In this document: one piece after another, positions 1 through 8,021 of the stretch | Layout of the letters: each line of letters starts with the position of its first letter | Position numbering within the stretch: the stretch's first letter is position 1 | NCBI RefSeq assembly: GCF_019091085.1 | Contig: NZ_JAGXJY010000016.1 | Span: 16,649 to 80,648 of the forward strand | DNA from: Mesorhizobium sp. GbtcB19 | Lineage (GTDB): Bacteria > Pseudomonadota > Alphaproteobacteria > Rhizobiales > Rhizobiaceae | Length of the DNA: 64,000 nucleotides | Direction of reading: 5' to 3' | Notes under the pieces: generated by a model | Databases searched by the model: none | Told to the model about the DNA's origin: nothing | Seen by the model: only the letters and a program-made list of their open reading frames with translations | Translations under genes and position numbers: made by a program

Positions 1-965
1 AGCGGGTTTGGCCTGTCAACCACCACAGCCGCAACCGCTGAAGCCCCGTCAACCAGGCTTGCAGCCCAGCGCCCTAAGTCTGTCAACCCGTGTCAACCAC
101 CCCGCTGCAGCGGGTTTGGCCTGTCAACCACCACAGCCGCAACCGCTGAAGCCCCGTCAACCAGGCTTGCAGCCCAGCGCCCTAATTCTGTCAACCGGTG
201 TCAACCGCCGCGCTGCAGCGGGTTTGGCCTGTCAACCACCGCAGTCGCCGCCACTAAAAGCCCTGTCAACCAGTCTTGCAGCCCAGCGCCCTAATTCTGT
301 CAACCGGTGTCAACCGCCGCGCTGCAGCGGGTTTGGCCTGTCAACCACCGCAGTCGCCGCCACTAAAAGCCTTGTCAACCAGTCTTGCAGCCCAGCGCCC
401 TAAGTCTGTCAACCCGTGTCAACAACCGCGCTGCAGCGGGTTTGGCCTGTCAACCACCGCTGCCGCTGAAGCCCCGCCAGCCAGGCTTGCAGCGCAGCGC
501 CCTAATTCATGTCAACCGGTGTCAACCACCCCGCCGCAGCGGGTTTGGCACCACAGCCGCAACCGCTGAGGTCCCGTCAACCAGGCTTGCAGCCCAGCTG
601 CCCTAATTCTGTCAACCGGTGTCAACCACCCGCTGCAGCGGGTTTGGCCTGTCAACCACCGCAGCCGCAGCCGCTGAAGCCCTGCCAACCAATCTTGCAG
701 CACAGCCGCAACCGCTGAGGTCCCGTCAACCAATCTTGCAGCCCAGCGCCCTAATTCATGTCAACCGGTGTCAACCGCCGCGCTGTAGCGGGTTTGGCCC
801 TGTCAACCACCGCAGGCGCAACCGCTGAAAGCCCCTGTCAACCAGTCTTGCGGCGCAACGCCCTAATTTTGTCAACCGGTGTCAACCACCGCGCTACAGC
901 AGGTTAGCCTGTCAACCAGTGCAACCACGACCACCCGTAGCCCTGTCAACCAGTGTCAACCACGA
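1..965. repeat. ~108-bp tandem repeat array rich in GTCAACC
   Basis: About eight and a half head-to-tail units start with AGCGGGTTTGGCC at 1, 109, 217, 326, 435, 538, 637 and 787, with a degenerate unit from 897. Unit lengths are 108, 108, 109, 109, 103, 99, 150 and 110 bp; the 150-bp unit contains an extra partial copy. Each unit carries several GTCAACC heptamers, giving more than 30 copies in under 1 kb. Reading frames inside it (Pro/Gln/Arg-rich) are a by-product of the repeat. The array continues off the left edge. By position it lies inside the T-DNA, away from the left border. It could be a multimerised protein-binding site or subtelomere-like filler; I see no function in the sequence itself. 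It is not CRISPR, because units are contiguous without unique spacers. Confidence 0.9.
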
Positions 966-1219
966 CACGGGTGGGCTGATAATTTCGGGATGGGGAAATT
1001 GCACCCACTTTGACGTGCTCAGCGGTCTTAGCGCGCCACAAGAAGCCAACTAGGGGCGGCCGCTGCCAGCGATGCGACGCGAGTAAGTAAACAGCACCCC
1101 GTATTTTGCTTTGTCGTGCTGGCATCCTTGGAAACATAAATTTCCCACGCATGCACACGTGATTATTGTGCTCCACACGCCAGCGATCTGTTCTTGCGGA
1201 AACATTCCAGGCCCTCAAA
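966..1219 (+). promoter_or_regulatory. Putative eukaryotic-type promoter for the 1220 gene
   Basis: This non-repetitive stretch separates the repeat array from the first T-DNA gene. It holds a TATA-like CATAAATTT around 1134-1142, about 80 bases before the ATG at 1220, and no convincing Shine-Dalgarno sequence before that ATG. The ATG context (AAA before ATG) has the A at -3 favoured by eukaryotic initiation. Assignment as a promoter is inference from position and composition. Confidence 0.3.
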
Positions 1220-2386
1220 ATGCCTTTCTTGACGGAGTACAACCTGCGTCAGCGGGTGTGCCTGGAGGTGTGCAGCAGAAGCATCGCCCTCTTTTCGCAC
1301 ACCAAAGCATCATCATTCTTGGGAGTGCAACAAACTCTCGCCGACGCTAATGGGATCGCAGTTCATCTCCTTTCTTTCGAGATAACCAACAGACACTGGG
1401 TCGGCTTTTTTAGCGACCATCCCAATGCCCTGGTCATCACTCCCAAGGCGAGCATTAAGCGAAGGCAAGGGGGATGGGTCGTTCCACGCACTCACCGGGG
1501 CAGGCAAAGCAACCACATCGGCAGCCCCATAAATCTTGGGAATCTCATTTGGGACGACTACAGGAGCAAGCTGCAGGGTGTAACTAGAAAGACATTTGCG
1601 CTCGCATTCAAACACGCCCTGATCCCTTACCGGCGACATTACGATGGGGCCAGCGGGAGCCATAGGGCGAGCGAAATTGGGGCGTCGAGGGATATGTCAT
1701 TCGACCTCGGTCCGGAGTTCATCGATGATGTCAGTGGCTCGGCATCTCTTCGTAGCAGCCCCATATCTGAAAGCGGAGACGACGCCAATGTCGATGCTAT
1801 CTCCAGCGGCCCGGCATCTCTTCGTCCCGAACCCGAAAGCGGAGACGATGCCAATTCAATGGAGAGCATGCCACTCCCAGAGGCAAGAGCAGAGGAAGGC
1901 ATCTCTGACGACACCTGGACCAAATGCAAACAGGTCATCCCAAATCTCACGACGACTAAGAAGGAAAGCGCCACCCGGCGCCAGCTCGACCGCATCATCT
2001 ATTGGCATACGCACCCCGAATTAGAATGGAGGAACCTCCGCTGCGGCTGGAACACAATTTATCAGCGCCTTAAACGTTGGTACGATGAAGGGATTTGGGA
2101 GAAACTGGTGCCTCTCCTGGACCCTGACAAGAAGTGGCCACGCAAGTTCGGACCTCTAGCTCGTGCCGAGGCAGCGCGGTCATCCGCCACAACCCAACCG
2201 GTGCCGCCCGTTGGATGTATCTGTGAGACGAATGAGCTTCCAATGGAGCGACAGGCAGAGTTGCTGGCAGGCTTGGATGCACTTGGCCGCCAGGATGCAA
2301 TTGACCGCAATCTACAGCAGCTGCAAGCCGAGCTAGCCGGCCTTCATCTCTCTCGCTCAAGCGCGTCTCCAGCGACGGCCGAGTGA
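1220..2386 (+). CDS. T-DNA protein with an IS5-type transposase DNA-binding domain (DUF4096-like)
   Basis: This 388-residue protein has no recognisable N-terminal half. Residues ~174-212 contain a twice-repeated acidic motif (SASLR...ESGDDAN). Residues ~229-302 strongly resemble the N-terminal helix-turn-helix domain of IS5-family transposases (DUF4096): an SDDTW opening, then GWNTIYQRLKRWYDEGIW. No DDE catalytic domain follows, so it is not an active transposase. The frame extends upstream to a TTG at 1166, but the first ATG is at 1220, in an A(-3) context without an SD, so I place the start there for eukaryotic expression. It is the most border-distal gene seen in the T-DNA. A reasonable inference is a domesticated DNA-binding effector made in the recipient cell; alternatively it is a decayed IS fusion. 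The existence of the gene is fairly secure, its role is not. Confidence 0.6.
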   Translation: MPFLTEYNLRQRVCLEVCSRSIALFSHTKASSFLGVQQTLADANGIAVHLLSFEITNRHWVGFFSDHPNALVITPKASIKRRQGGWVVPRTHRGRQSNHIGSPINLGNLIWDDYRSKLQGVTRKTFALAFKHALIPYRRHYDGASGSHRASEIGASRDMSFDLGPEFIDDVSGSASLRSSPISESGDDANVDAISSGPASLRPEPESGDDANSMESMPLPEARAEEGISDDTWTKCKQVIPNLTTTKKESATRRQLDRIIYWHTHPELEWRNLRCGWNTIYQRLKRWYDEGIWEKLVPLLDPDKKWPRKFGPLARAEAARSSATTQPVPPVGCICETNELPMERQAELLAGLDALGRQDAIDRNLQQLQAELAGLHLSRSSASPATAE

Positions 2387-3253
2387 TCACCGGCATCAAC
2401 GGCTCGACTATCACGATGTCGCTGGCCGCGCGAAAGCGGAATGCGCTGACGACGTCAGCAAGTGGCTGACTGTTAGAATGGGTCCTCATACCGATCAGGT
2501 GGTTCTCGCCTGAGGCGACAGATAGGCAGATTCCTCGCATTGCCGCATGTACATAGGCCTTCTCTTCTCGATCGTGTTCTAGAAATTTGCAGTCTAATTG
2601 TGCTTTGAATGAACGACCGGCTCGCGCATGTCCCGCTGGCGACATCCCGGTTGAACGATGTGCAGGCGAACAAATGTGAAAGAGCGCGTGATTGGTGCGG
2701 CTTGGCTGGCAAACTAAAAAAGGTGGCCCTGATGGCACACGGGCCGCTCGGTTATGCAAGTCCACGCCGCCACAGCGTTAGGGGCGGGCCGTTCATAGGA
2801 CGTCACTGTCGTTCCAGGCTGCAATAGAGCAATCGAGCCTTGATGCCGAACCGACTTTTCGTGCCTCACCAATGTTCACCGAGATCGTTGCAATGCTGAC
2901 CGTAACGGGATGGATGTGCGTCTGGGTTGTGTCTATTCCAATGCTATTCACCAATCGACGGCCTGCCGGGGGCTCAAAAATGCAATATTTTTTGTGACAG
3001 GCTGCAGCGCGTCATGCAGAAATATGCCTGCCTTCCAGGTTCATACGCAGCAAGGTTGGATTTGTGGCTGACAATGTCATGCTAAGGGTGTTCGCTGAGC
3101 CAGACGCCGACGCAGGATAAAGGAAGCCTTGTCGACCTCTTGACGCTTTCCTGCACCCTTCCATTGTCAAGTTGTCACTCTCGGGCACCTAGCCACCGCA
3201 CCAAGTCTTCACGACCGGACAATACTTTAAAGATCATTCCATAGCACCTAACA
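2387..3253 (+). promoter_or_regulatory. 867-bp intergenic region with eukaryote-like promoter elements
   Basis: No convincing gene lies here. Upstream of the 3254 gene are CCAAT boxes at 2938-2942 and 2951-2955, a pyrimidine-rich run around 3136-3165 and a TTTAAA element near 3225. This is an arrangement seen in filamentous-fungal promoters, and no SD sequence precedes the next ATG. A 72-codon frame at 2609-2827 has no recognisable features. A minus-strand frame at 2070-2765 mostly overlaps the 1220 gene. Confidence 0.3.
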
Positions 3254-3946
3254 ATGGATTGGTTATCGGCGCTGCCGCGCAGTCCTGATCGTACGTTCGC
3301 CAACCGACCGCTTACTGGAAATGTACACTTAGAGGACCAAATGGTTTTGGCTATCGGTAGGCCAAACCTAGGCTCCAATCCTGAAGTTCCGCTCGCACAC
3401 GAACCTCTGGCAGATAATTTTGCGGTATCTCGCGAAACAACTACCACCCCCATTGAAGACCATGATAGCGACGACATCGGTTACTACTTTAACCCAGCTA
3501 GCCATGGTGATGACGTACCAGGCGACATAGTTAACTCTTACTTTGACAACACCCAGGTTTTCTCGTCCGCATTTGACCCGCCGAACTATCACGACGACAC
3601 GACAGTTACAATGCCATGCTACCGGGGCCCGCTGCGGCCCTTCGCATCAGCATTGGGCGGGAATGCTCATGAAGACGATGACAACATCACCGTGATTGAG
3701 GAGGAAATGCAGACCGCACTTATTCCGCTCGAAGACGAGCAGGCAAAAACAAAATGCGAACTCTCGTTTTCCTCAGCAGAGAGGGCCGACTGGAAGCTAT
3801 TGATCAGCGGACTCGAGGTCACTCGAGCTAATGTTGGATCTGAGGTGACTTGTCACGCCGGAGCCACCAATCCCCCTGAAAGACAGAATATTAACTCTTC
3901 GTTGATGCAGACCGAAGTGGTACCTGACGGCATCGACGACGGTTGA
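3254..3946 (+). CDS. Acidic T-DNA protein of unknown function
   Basis: This 230-residue frame starts with ATG in an ACA-ATGG context (A at -3, G at +4, near-ideal for eukaryotic initiation) and has no SD. The product is strongly acidic, with Asp/Glu-rich clusters around residues 70-80 (EDHDSDD), 135-150 (HEDDDNITVIEEE) and at the C-terminus. I see no membrane segment, signal peptide or known fold. Acidic patches of this kind occur in transcription-activation regions and in histone- or DNA-mimicking proteins, but that is speculation. It sits between the DUF4096-like gene and the plast-like genes, all on the plus strand with long intergenic spacers, unlike a bacterial operon. Confidence 0.5.
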   Translation: MDWLSALPRSPDRTFANRPLTGNVHLEDQMVLAIGRPNLGSNPEVPLAHEPLADNFAVSRETTTTPIEDHDSDDIGYYFNPASHGDDVPGDIVNSYFDNTQVFSSAFDPPNYHDDTTVTMPCYRGPLRPFASALGGNAHEDDDNITVIEEEMQTALIPLEDEQAKTKCELSFSSAERADWKLLISGLEVTRANVGSEVTCHAGATNPPERQNINSSLMQTEVVPDGIDDG

Positions 3947-4501
3947 TGCCTTGGTTGGAATATATTAATTCTTTTGGAGCTATCTATTTGGCAGATATGG
4001 CTTTTTTCCATACCCCATCAAACCCTGTGGTAACCGTAGCTAGAAACTCAATCGAAGAACAAGTTCACTCGCCCGCTGCCTGTGCTCAACCTCCATAGCG
4101 GCCACTGAGAATGCCAATTCATGAGATAATGATGACACGCTTACGTGACTTGGGGGTGGCATGGGGGCCAACTCCGCTAAGGGCTCGTGAGCAGACTGAT
4201 TTCTCACCGGCGTGAGCCCGACGAGCAGTGCCGAACCATGCCTGATGCTCGTCGAAAGGAGGGAGGGATCAGCAGAACACCTTCATGCGGCCCTAGCCCT
4301 AGTCGAGGCACTCCTTTGCGACACGGAGGAGGGCCAGCAATAGTTCCAGCTAGCCCCCCTCCCATCACAATCACACATGTGATGACGCCTGTCATACGCC
4401 AGAGCACATCCAGGGCTGATTAGCAGATCCAGGCTGCTCTTAAGGGGCGTGGCCTCGAGCTATAGGCAGGGAGTATTCCGATAGTTGATTTCAGCTGAGA
4501 C
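3947..4501. other. Intergenic region between T-DNA genes
   Basis: This 555-bp stretch begins with an AT-rich run (AATATATTAATTC at ~3958) just after the stop at 3946, which could act as a 3' processing element for eukaryotic expression. A CCAAT lies near 4110 and a TATAGG element near 4460, about 40 bases before the next ATG. A 78-codon frame at 4187-4423 is low-complexity and unsupported. No bacterial promoter or hairpin stands out. Confidence 0.3.
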
Positions 4502-5188
4502 ATGACTGACCTAAGGGCAGTTCACCTTACCGGCATAAAAGCTGTCCGCCTTCGACCGGCAAGAACTTCATCACCCTCAGCTGAACCACCTCCCTTGACG
4601 CGAGCCGGCAGGATCTCCATCGTCATGTCGCGTTTCCAAGCTGGCGCAGACTTCCTTGGCTTTGTATGCCGGGTCGCGCAGTGGAAATTTTACTTCCTAG
4701 ACCGCCAGCCAAACGACATCTACCTCCTGGCGCACGCAATTTACGCCTCTGGTCGCTCTCCGCGTCTGATCAGCGTCATCCAGTGCCGCGACGACCTTTC
4801 GCCGGACGAACCTGTATCACGGATTGCCACGCCTACCATCCTATGCGGCAACAACGGCATTTGGACCAACTTCGAAGAAGACGATGTGCTGAAGCCAAGC
4901 CTCTGGCGCTTTGCACCCCTTACGTGTCCCATGGAACTGAAGGAACTGCTCAACTACGCCTTCGGGTCGGCGAGCCCTTACATCTCCGAAGATGAAGTAG
5001 CCCAAGCGATCCTTTCCCTTTGCATAATGCGCATACTTGCTTCGCACCGTGTGACACCTGCCTTAGCAAGCACAAACTATCATTTGCGGCGCGTTGGAGA
5101 GCCTATCGAATGCTGCCTCCCAACACCACCGGCATCCGCTACGCCCTCGGCATCCTCCACGCGCCCGGCATCCCCTGACCTTTCTTAA
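4502..5188 (+). CDS. Plast-family-like (RolB/RolC-like) T-DNA protein
   Basis: This is a 228-residue protein. Compared from memory with RolB, the order of motifs agrees: an aromatic/hydrophobic block at residues 61-77 (WKFYFLDRQPNDIYLL) corresponds to the RolB stretch ending in PPIYIL. Residues 144-200 (MELKELL...SPYISEDE...VT...HLRR.GE) parallel the RolB region with ELALQEML, the helical Leu/Ile-rich block and FLRRG. The length fits plast proteins (about 180-270 residues). Plast proteins encoded on T-DNAs alter growth and metabolism of transformed plant cells; the family diverges extremely fast. A Ser/Pro/Ala-rich tail follows. The ATG has G at -3 and no SD. Similarity was judged by eye, so the family call is tentative. 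Confidence 0.45.
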   Translation: MTDLRAVHLTGIKAVRLRPARTSSPSAEPPPLTRAGRISIVMSRFQAGADFLGFVCRVAQWKFYFLDRQPNDIYLLAHAIYASGRSPRLISVIQCRDDLSPDEPVSRIATPTILCGNNGIWTNFEEDDVLKPSLWRFAPLTCPMELKELLNYAFGSASPYISEDEVAQAILSLCIMRILASHRVTPALASTNYHLRRVGEPIECCLPTPPASATPSASSTRPASPDLS

Positions 5189-5516
5189 TCACTAGGGGCT
5201 CCCCGAATGACTTATGGGAAGAAAACCCCGCAGCACGGCAGGCATAATCTGCTCCAGCTTTGTGATCCGCCACGTCCGAGGTCAGTTGCCGTTCATTGGA
5301 TCACACTCGCAAGCCACCCCCCTGTCGGTGCTCTGCTAGCGCATCGCAGCGGTGCCGTCACAGTTGTTCGTTACAATGGAAGGTCGACAGCCAGGCCCGC
5401 GGACTGAGAATAGGAGACGCCCCCGGCCCTTCCTTTCCTTCTCCATGCCCATCTTTATTTCATCCTTTCTTTTCGTATGGCTCCTGCCCCTATGACTAAG
5501 TCGTATCTTCTTCAAT
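5189..5516 (+). promoter_or_regulatory. Pyrimidine-rich putative fungal-type promoter
   Basis: Bases ~5420-5505 are a long C/T-rich run (CCCTTCCTTTCCTTCTCC, then CATCCTTTCTTTTC) ending just before the ATG at 5517. CT tracts directly upstream of the start are characteristic of strongly expressed filamentous-fungal genes and unusual for rhizobial promoters. A reverse CCAAT (ATTGG) lies near 5295. No -35/-10 pair or SD is evident. The promoter call is inference from composition. Confidence 0.4.
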
Positions 5517-6305
5517 ATGGATTCTGTTTCACAACGGTTATCTTTTGCTTTCGTTGACTTTGATATTACTGTCCTTCCGAAATGCGCACTGCAATCCTAT
5601 GTCAAGGTGGCGTGTCAACCTGGGGATCGCACCATCAGAATTCCAGTCTGCACCGACGCTTCATTCCTAGAAATCCTTCCTCTCTGTAGGAACAAGCCTC
5701 GACTCATGCCAATTGCGAACAATGCGGCTTTCCTTCCATGCAATGACAAGGTCGTTGTCTGGTATTTTTGGCGGGCGACATGGATGTCGGATTTTCTGGC
5801 GGCCGCTGTTGCGAATCTTGCCATCGCGACAGCGCACGCTCGGGAAGATTTCAAGAAGGAGTTGAAGGCGGCATTGGACAGGGCTCTTCCCGCACAATGG
5901 CCCACGCATGGCGGAAGTACGGTCGCCAGTGACGCCAGTGATTATCCCGATCGCGCTGGTACGATCCCGCAGGTCAAACTCGACCCTGGGGACCTGGCGA
6001 CGGCATGGGACAAAGCTGTTCGTTTCTGGCGCGAAGACGTCGACGCCGATCGCCGAACCGTTGGCGGCCTCCGCCCCTGCCCGCTCGACCACTTCGTCAC
6101 CGATGATGAGGCCGTCACACCAGGCTCCGTGCCGACTGCAGCGGATCAACGGACCGAGCCCGGCATAGGTTGTCAAGCCGACCCCGAGCCTCGTGTCCTT
6201 GATGATGGGGGAGGCCACCTTGGGAATGTTTTCGCGAGCCTTGGCAGGATGCGGCAATGGTCCGGGATCGTGAGATATGGGCTACGACATCGCATTCCCG
6301 CTTAG
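5517..6305 (+). CDS. Second possible plast-family-like T-DNA protein
   Basis: This 262-residue protein starts at an ATG with A at -3 and G at +4, immediately after a pyrimidine-rich leader and without an SD. Residues ~50-130 can be laid against the same part of RolB: FLEILPLCRNKPRLMP, then KVVVWYFWRA..MSDFL, then an Ala-rich helix and KKELKAAL...QWP. The second half (from ~133) is unlike the family, acidic and low in secondary-structure cues. It could reflect a different reading frame after an unrecognised intron or frameshift. It follows the first plast-like gene in the same orientation, so the pair may be a divergent duplication. Confidence that it is a gene is moderate; the family is weakly supported. 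Confidence 0.4.
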   Translation: MDSVSQRLSFAFVDFDITVLPKCALQSYVKVACQPGDRTIRIPVCTDASFLEILPLCRNKPRLMPIANNAAFLPCNDKVVVWYFWRATWMSDFLAAAVANLAIATAHAREDFKKELKAALDRALPAQWPTHGGSTVASDASDYPDRAGTIPQVKLDPGDLATAWDKAVRFWREDVDADRRTVGGLRPCPLDHFVTDDEAVTPGSVPTAADQRTEPGIGCQADPEPRVLDDGGGHLGNVFASLGRMRQWSGIVRYGLRHRIPA

Positions 6306-6454
6306 AGAGCGCACGCTAGTTTTGTTGCAATGAACATGTCCAATTTCATATATATTCGCGTATTTCTTTAGATAGGTCATTCCATTCACATAGCTTCTCA
6401 TCAATGTTATCAACATCGTATGAAATTGAATACCAATTGTAGAAAACCCGAACG
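6306..6454. other. AT-rich convergent 3' region
   Basis: This 149-bp spacer separates the 3' ends of two convergent T-DNA genes. It is noticeably AT-rich, with TCATATATATTCG near 6347-6359, which resembles fungal/yeast polyadenylation positioning elements. On the minus strand a second frame overlaps the end of the opine-synthase-like gene and continues to 6346, ending in a protein-like sequence (NWYSISYDVDNIDEKLCEW). It could be an alternative 3' exon or coincidence. Confidence 0.3.
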
Positions 6455-7642
6455 TCAGGCCGCCTCCTCTTTCGTAACCGCGTCAAATCTAGGGTGCTCG
6501 AAGCCGTTGGAAGCATCGGCCGCAACTCCACAGCAATGGAAGTGCGCCCTTTCTGGTACATCAGTGCAGATGAAATCCGGTTTGATGGCCTCTTCGGCCC
6601 GACCCGGCGTGGCATAGAGCTGTTTGATCATTCTAAGACCGGCTAGCGCCGGCCACGGTACCAAATCCCCAGTCTTGAGATCGTACGTGTAAAACTCTCG
6701 AGTGCCATCTGGCAGGGGCAGGGACACATCGTACGCCCTTGTTCCAGTCCCGATTTTCAGATTTTCGAACCCGCCATATGTTCTCGCCCATTTTACGACC
6801 TCGACTATGGCGAGCTCGGCATTGACGGCACGCCGGACTTCATCGATATGCATGTCTTTGATCTCGAGAGGATCGACACCGGAGCACATGACAAGAAGTG
6901 CAAAGAGGGGCACTCCTTCGTTGGCGAGACTCATCAAGAGCACTTTGCCGACCTCGACAAAGTCCGCGACCGTGTTAGCAGGCATGTGGTATCTAACCGC
7001 CAAGGTGATGAGCTCGCTCGGGTACAGGTTGAGCACAAGCTTGACACGCTTTCTCCACCCAGAATAGTGCTCTTTTTTTTCGATTTTCTCAACGAGTTCT
7101 GGCCCAGAACTGATGGTGAAGGTGTAGAACATCAACAGAATATTATCATGTTGCGAACTCTTACTGATCCTCGCTGCAAAATCAGCTATGTCGTCATTAC
7201 GGCAATCGGCCATGAAGGTTCCAGTTGGGACGATTTTCCTGGCCTGCTCGAAAAAATCGTCGAACGTCATAACTGTATCCCCGGAGTGAGTGCCAGTGGG
7301 CGCGAAGTCGTTGTGCCGAAACTGCCGGACCAATATCGGTTTGCCCGCGATATCCTTTTGCAACAACTTACGGTAGGAACCCTTGATGCCGGTGGTGCGT
7401 AAAGGCGAGAAATCGTGGTCGACAATAGCTCCGTTTTCTCGCGTGACCACGATATCGAACTCGTGGTTGCGAAGCCCTCTTTCTGCGGCCGCTCGCAATG
7501 TCGACAGACCGTTCTCGGGAAGTAACTGTCCCGGAAAGTAGTTAAATCGATGGGTGATGACCTGCAAGTGTTCCCATTGCTCATGCCCACGCTGAGCCAG
7601 GTTCTCCATCGAGTGGAGAAAGGCAAACAATTCACCTGACAT
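6455..7642 (-). CDS. Agrocinopine-synthase-like opine synthase (GDPD fold)
   Basis: This 395-residue protein has the signature of the glycerophosphodiester phosphodiesterase (GDPD) fold near its N-terminus: HR at 31-32, PEN at 42-44, EFD at 61-63 and HD at 76-77, matching the two catalytic histidines and metal-binding acids of the family. Agrocinopine synthase, a T-DNA gene of nopaline-type Ti plasmids, belongs to this fold but makes a sugar phosphodiester in the plant cell. Being inside the left border, and paired with a GDPD/phosphatase catabolic cluster outside it, supports an opine-synthase role here. The frame opens at GTG 7675; the first ATG is at 7642 (G at -3) and is preferred for a gene read in a eukaryote. 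It is divergent from the membrane protein gene. The main alternative is an ordinary hydrolytic GDPD. Confidence 0.6.
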   Translation of the reverse strand: MSGELFAFLHSMENLAQRGHEQWEHLQVITHRFNYFPGQLLPENGLSTLRAAAERGLRNHEFDIVVTRENGAIVDHDFSPLRTTGIKGSYRKLLQKDIAGKPILVRQFRHNDFAPTGTHSGDTVMTFDDFFEQARKIVPTGTFMADCRNDDIADFAARISKSSQHDNILLMFYTFTISSGPELVEKIEKKEHYSGWRKRVKLVLNLYPSELITLAVRYHMPANTVADFVEVGKVLLMSLANEGVPLFALLVMCSGVDPLEIKDMHIDEVRRAVNAELAIVEVVKWARTYGGFENLKIGTGTRAYDVSLPLPDGTREFYTYDLKTGDLVPWPALAGLRMIKQLYATPGRAEEAIKPDFICTDVPERAHFHCCGVAADASNGFEHPRFDAVTKEEAA

Positions 7643-8021
7643 GCCGGGAGGAGCACGCCACGGGTCGGGCTGCACACAGGGGAAGACATAGGTTGGATTC
7701 TAAATCCATATTAGCGTATACCGTTGCATGCAAGGTGTTTATGCCTACCGCCATCGTAAATCACCTGGGTCTGTATTGAGATATTGTAAGCTTTTGTGGG
7801 TAGAGGGTACATTTATTGGCAAATCTATCATGACACCGAGGTCGTAGGATATTTTGAGGGGTAAACATATCGTGACGCCGAGGTCGGAGGCGCAGAAAAT
7901 TGGCATGGTTCGCTTATCCGCTCCATTGTATTTGAGGGGCCAGAACTCACTTCCATTATCGTTCCTGATACATTTGACCTTTATTCGCAGGTAATCTGTG
8001 CGATCGTGAAGTGAACCGGCG
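7643..8021. promoter_or_regulatory. Divergent T-DNA promoter region with paired 23-bp repeats
   Basis: This 379-bp spacer separates two divergent T-DNA genes. It carries two 23-bp direct repeats, at 7826-7848 and 7868-7890, identical at 20 of 23 positions (shared core CCGAGGTCG), with centres 42 bp apart, about four helical turns. A further TTGAGGGG motif appears near 7854 and 7929. This layout suggests a duplicated activator site serving both genes. TATA-like sequences occur on the minus strand near 7725. Function is inferred. Confidence 0.4.

Noticed and set aside
8..828. Overlapping Pro/Gln-rich reading frames at the left edge
   Set aside because: They are a by-product of the GC-rich tandem repeat in several frames, without start signals or a stable product.
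1..965. CRISPR array
   Set aside because: The repeats are ~108 bp, contiguous and internally variable; there are no unique spacers of constant length and no cas genes.
2070..2765. 231-codon minus-strand frame
   Set aside because: It overlaps the better supported 1220 gene and has no recognisable features or initiation context.
3111..3120. CGCAGGATAA as a possible right border
   Set aside because: Lacks the TATAT and GTAA parts and is in the opposite orientation to the left border.
5667..6257. 196-codon minus-strand frame
   Set aside because: Opposite strand of the 5517 gene; composition of a shadow frame.
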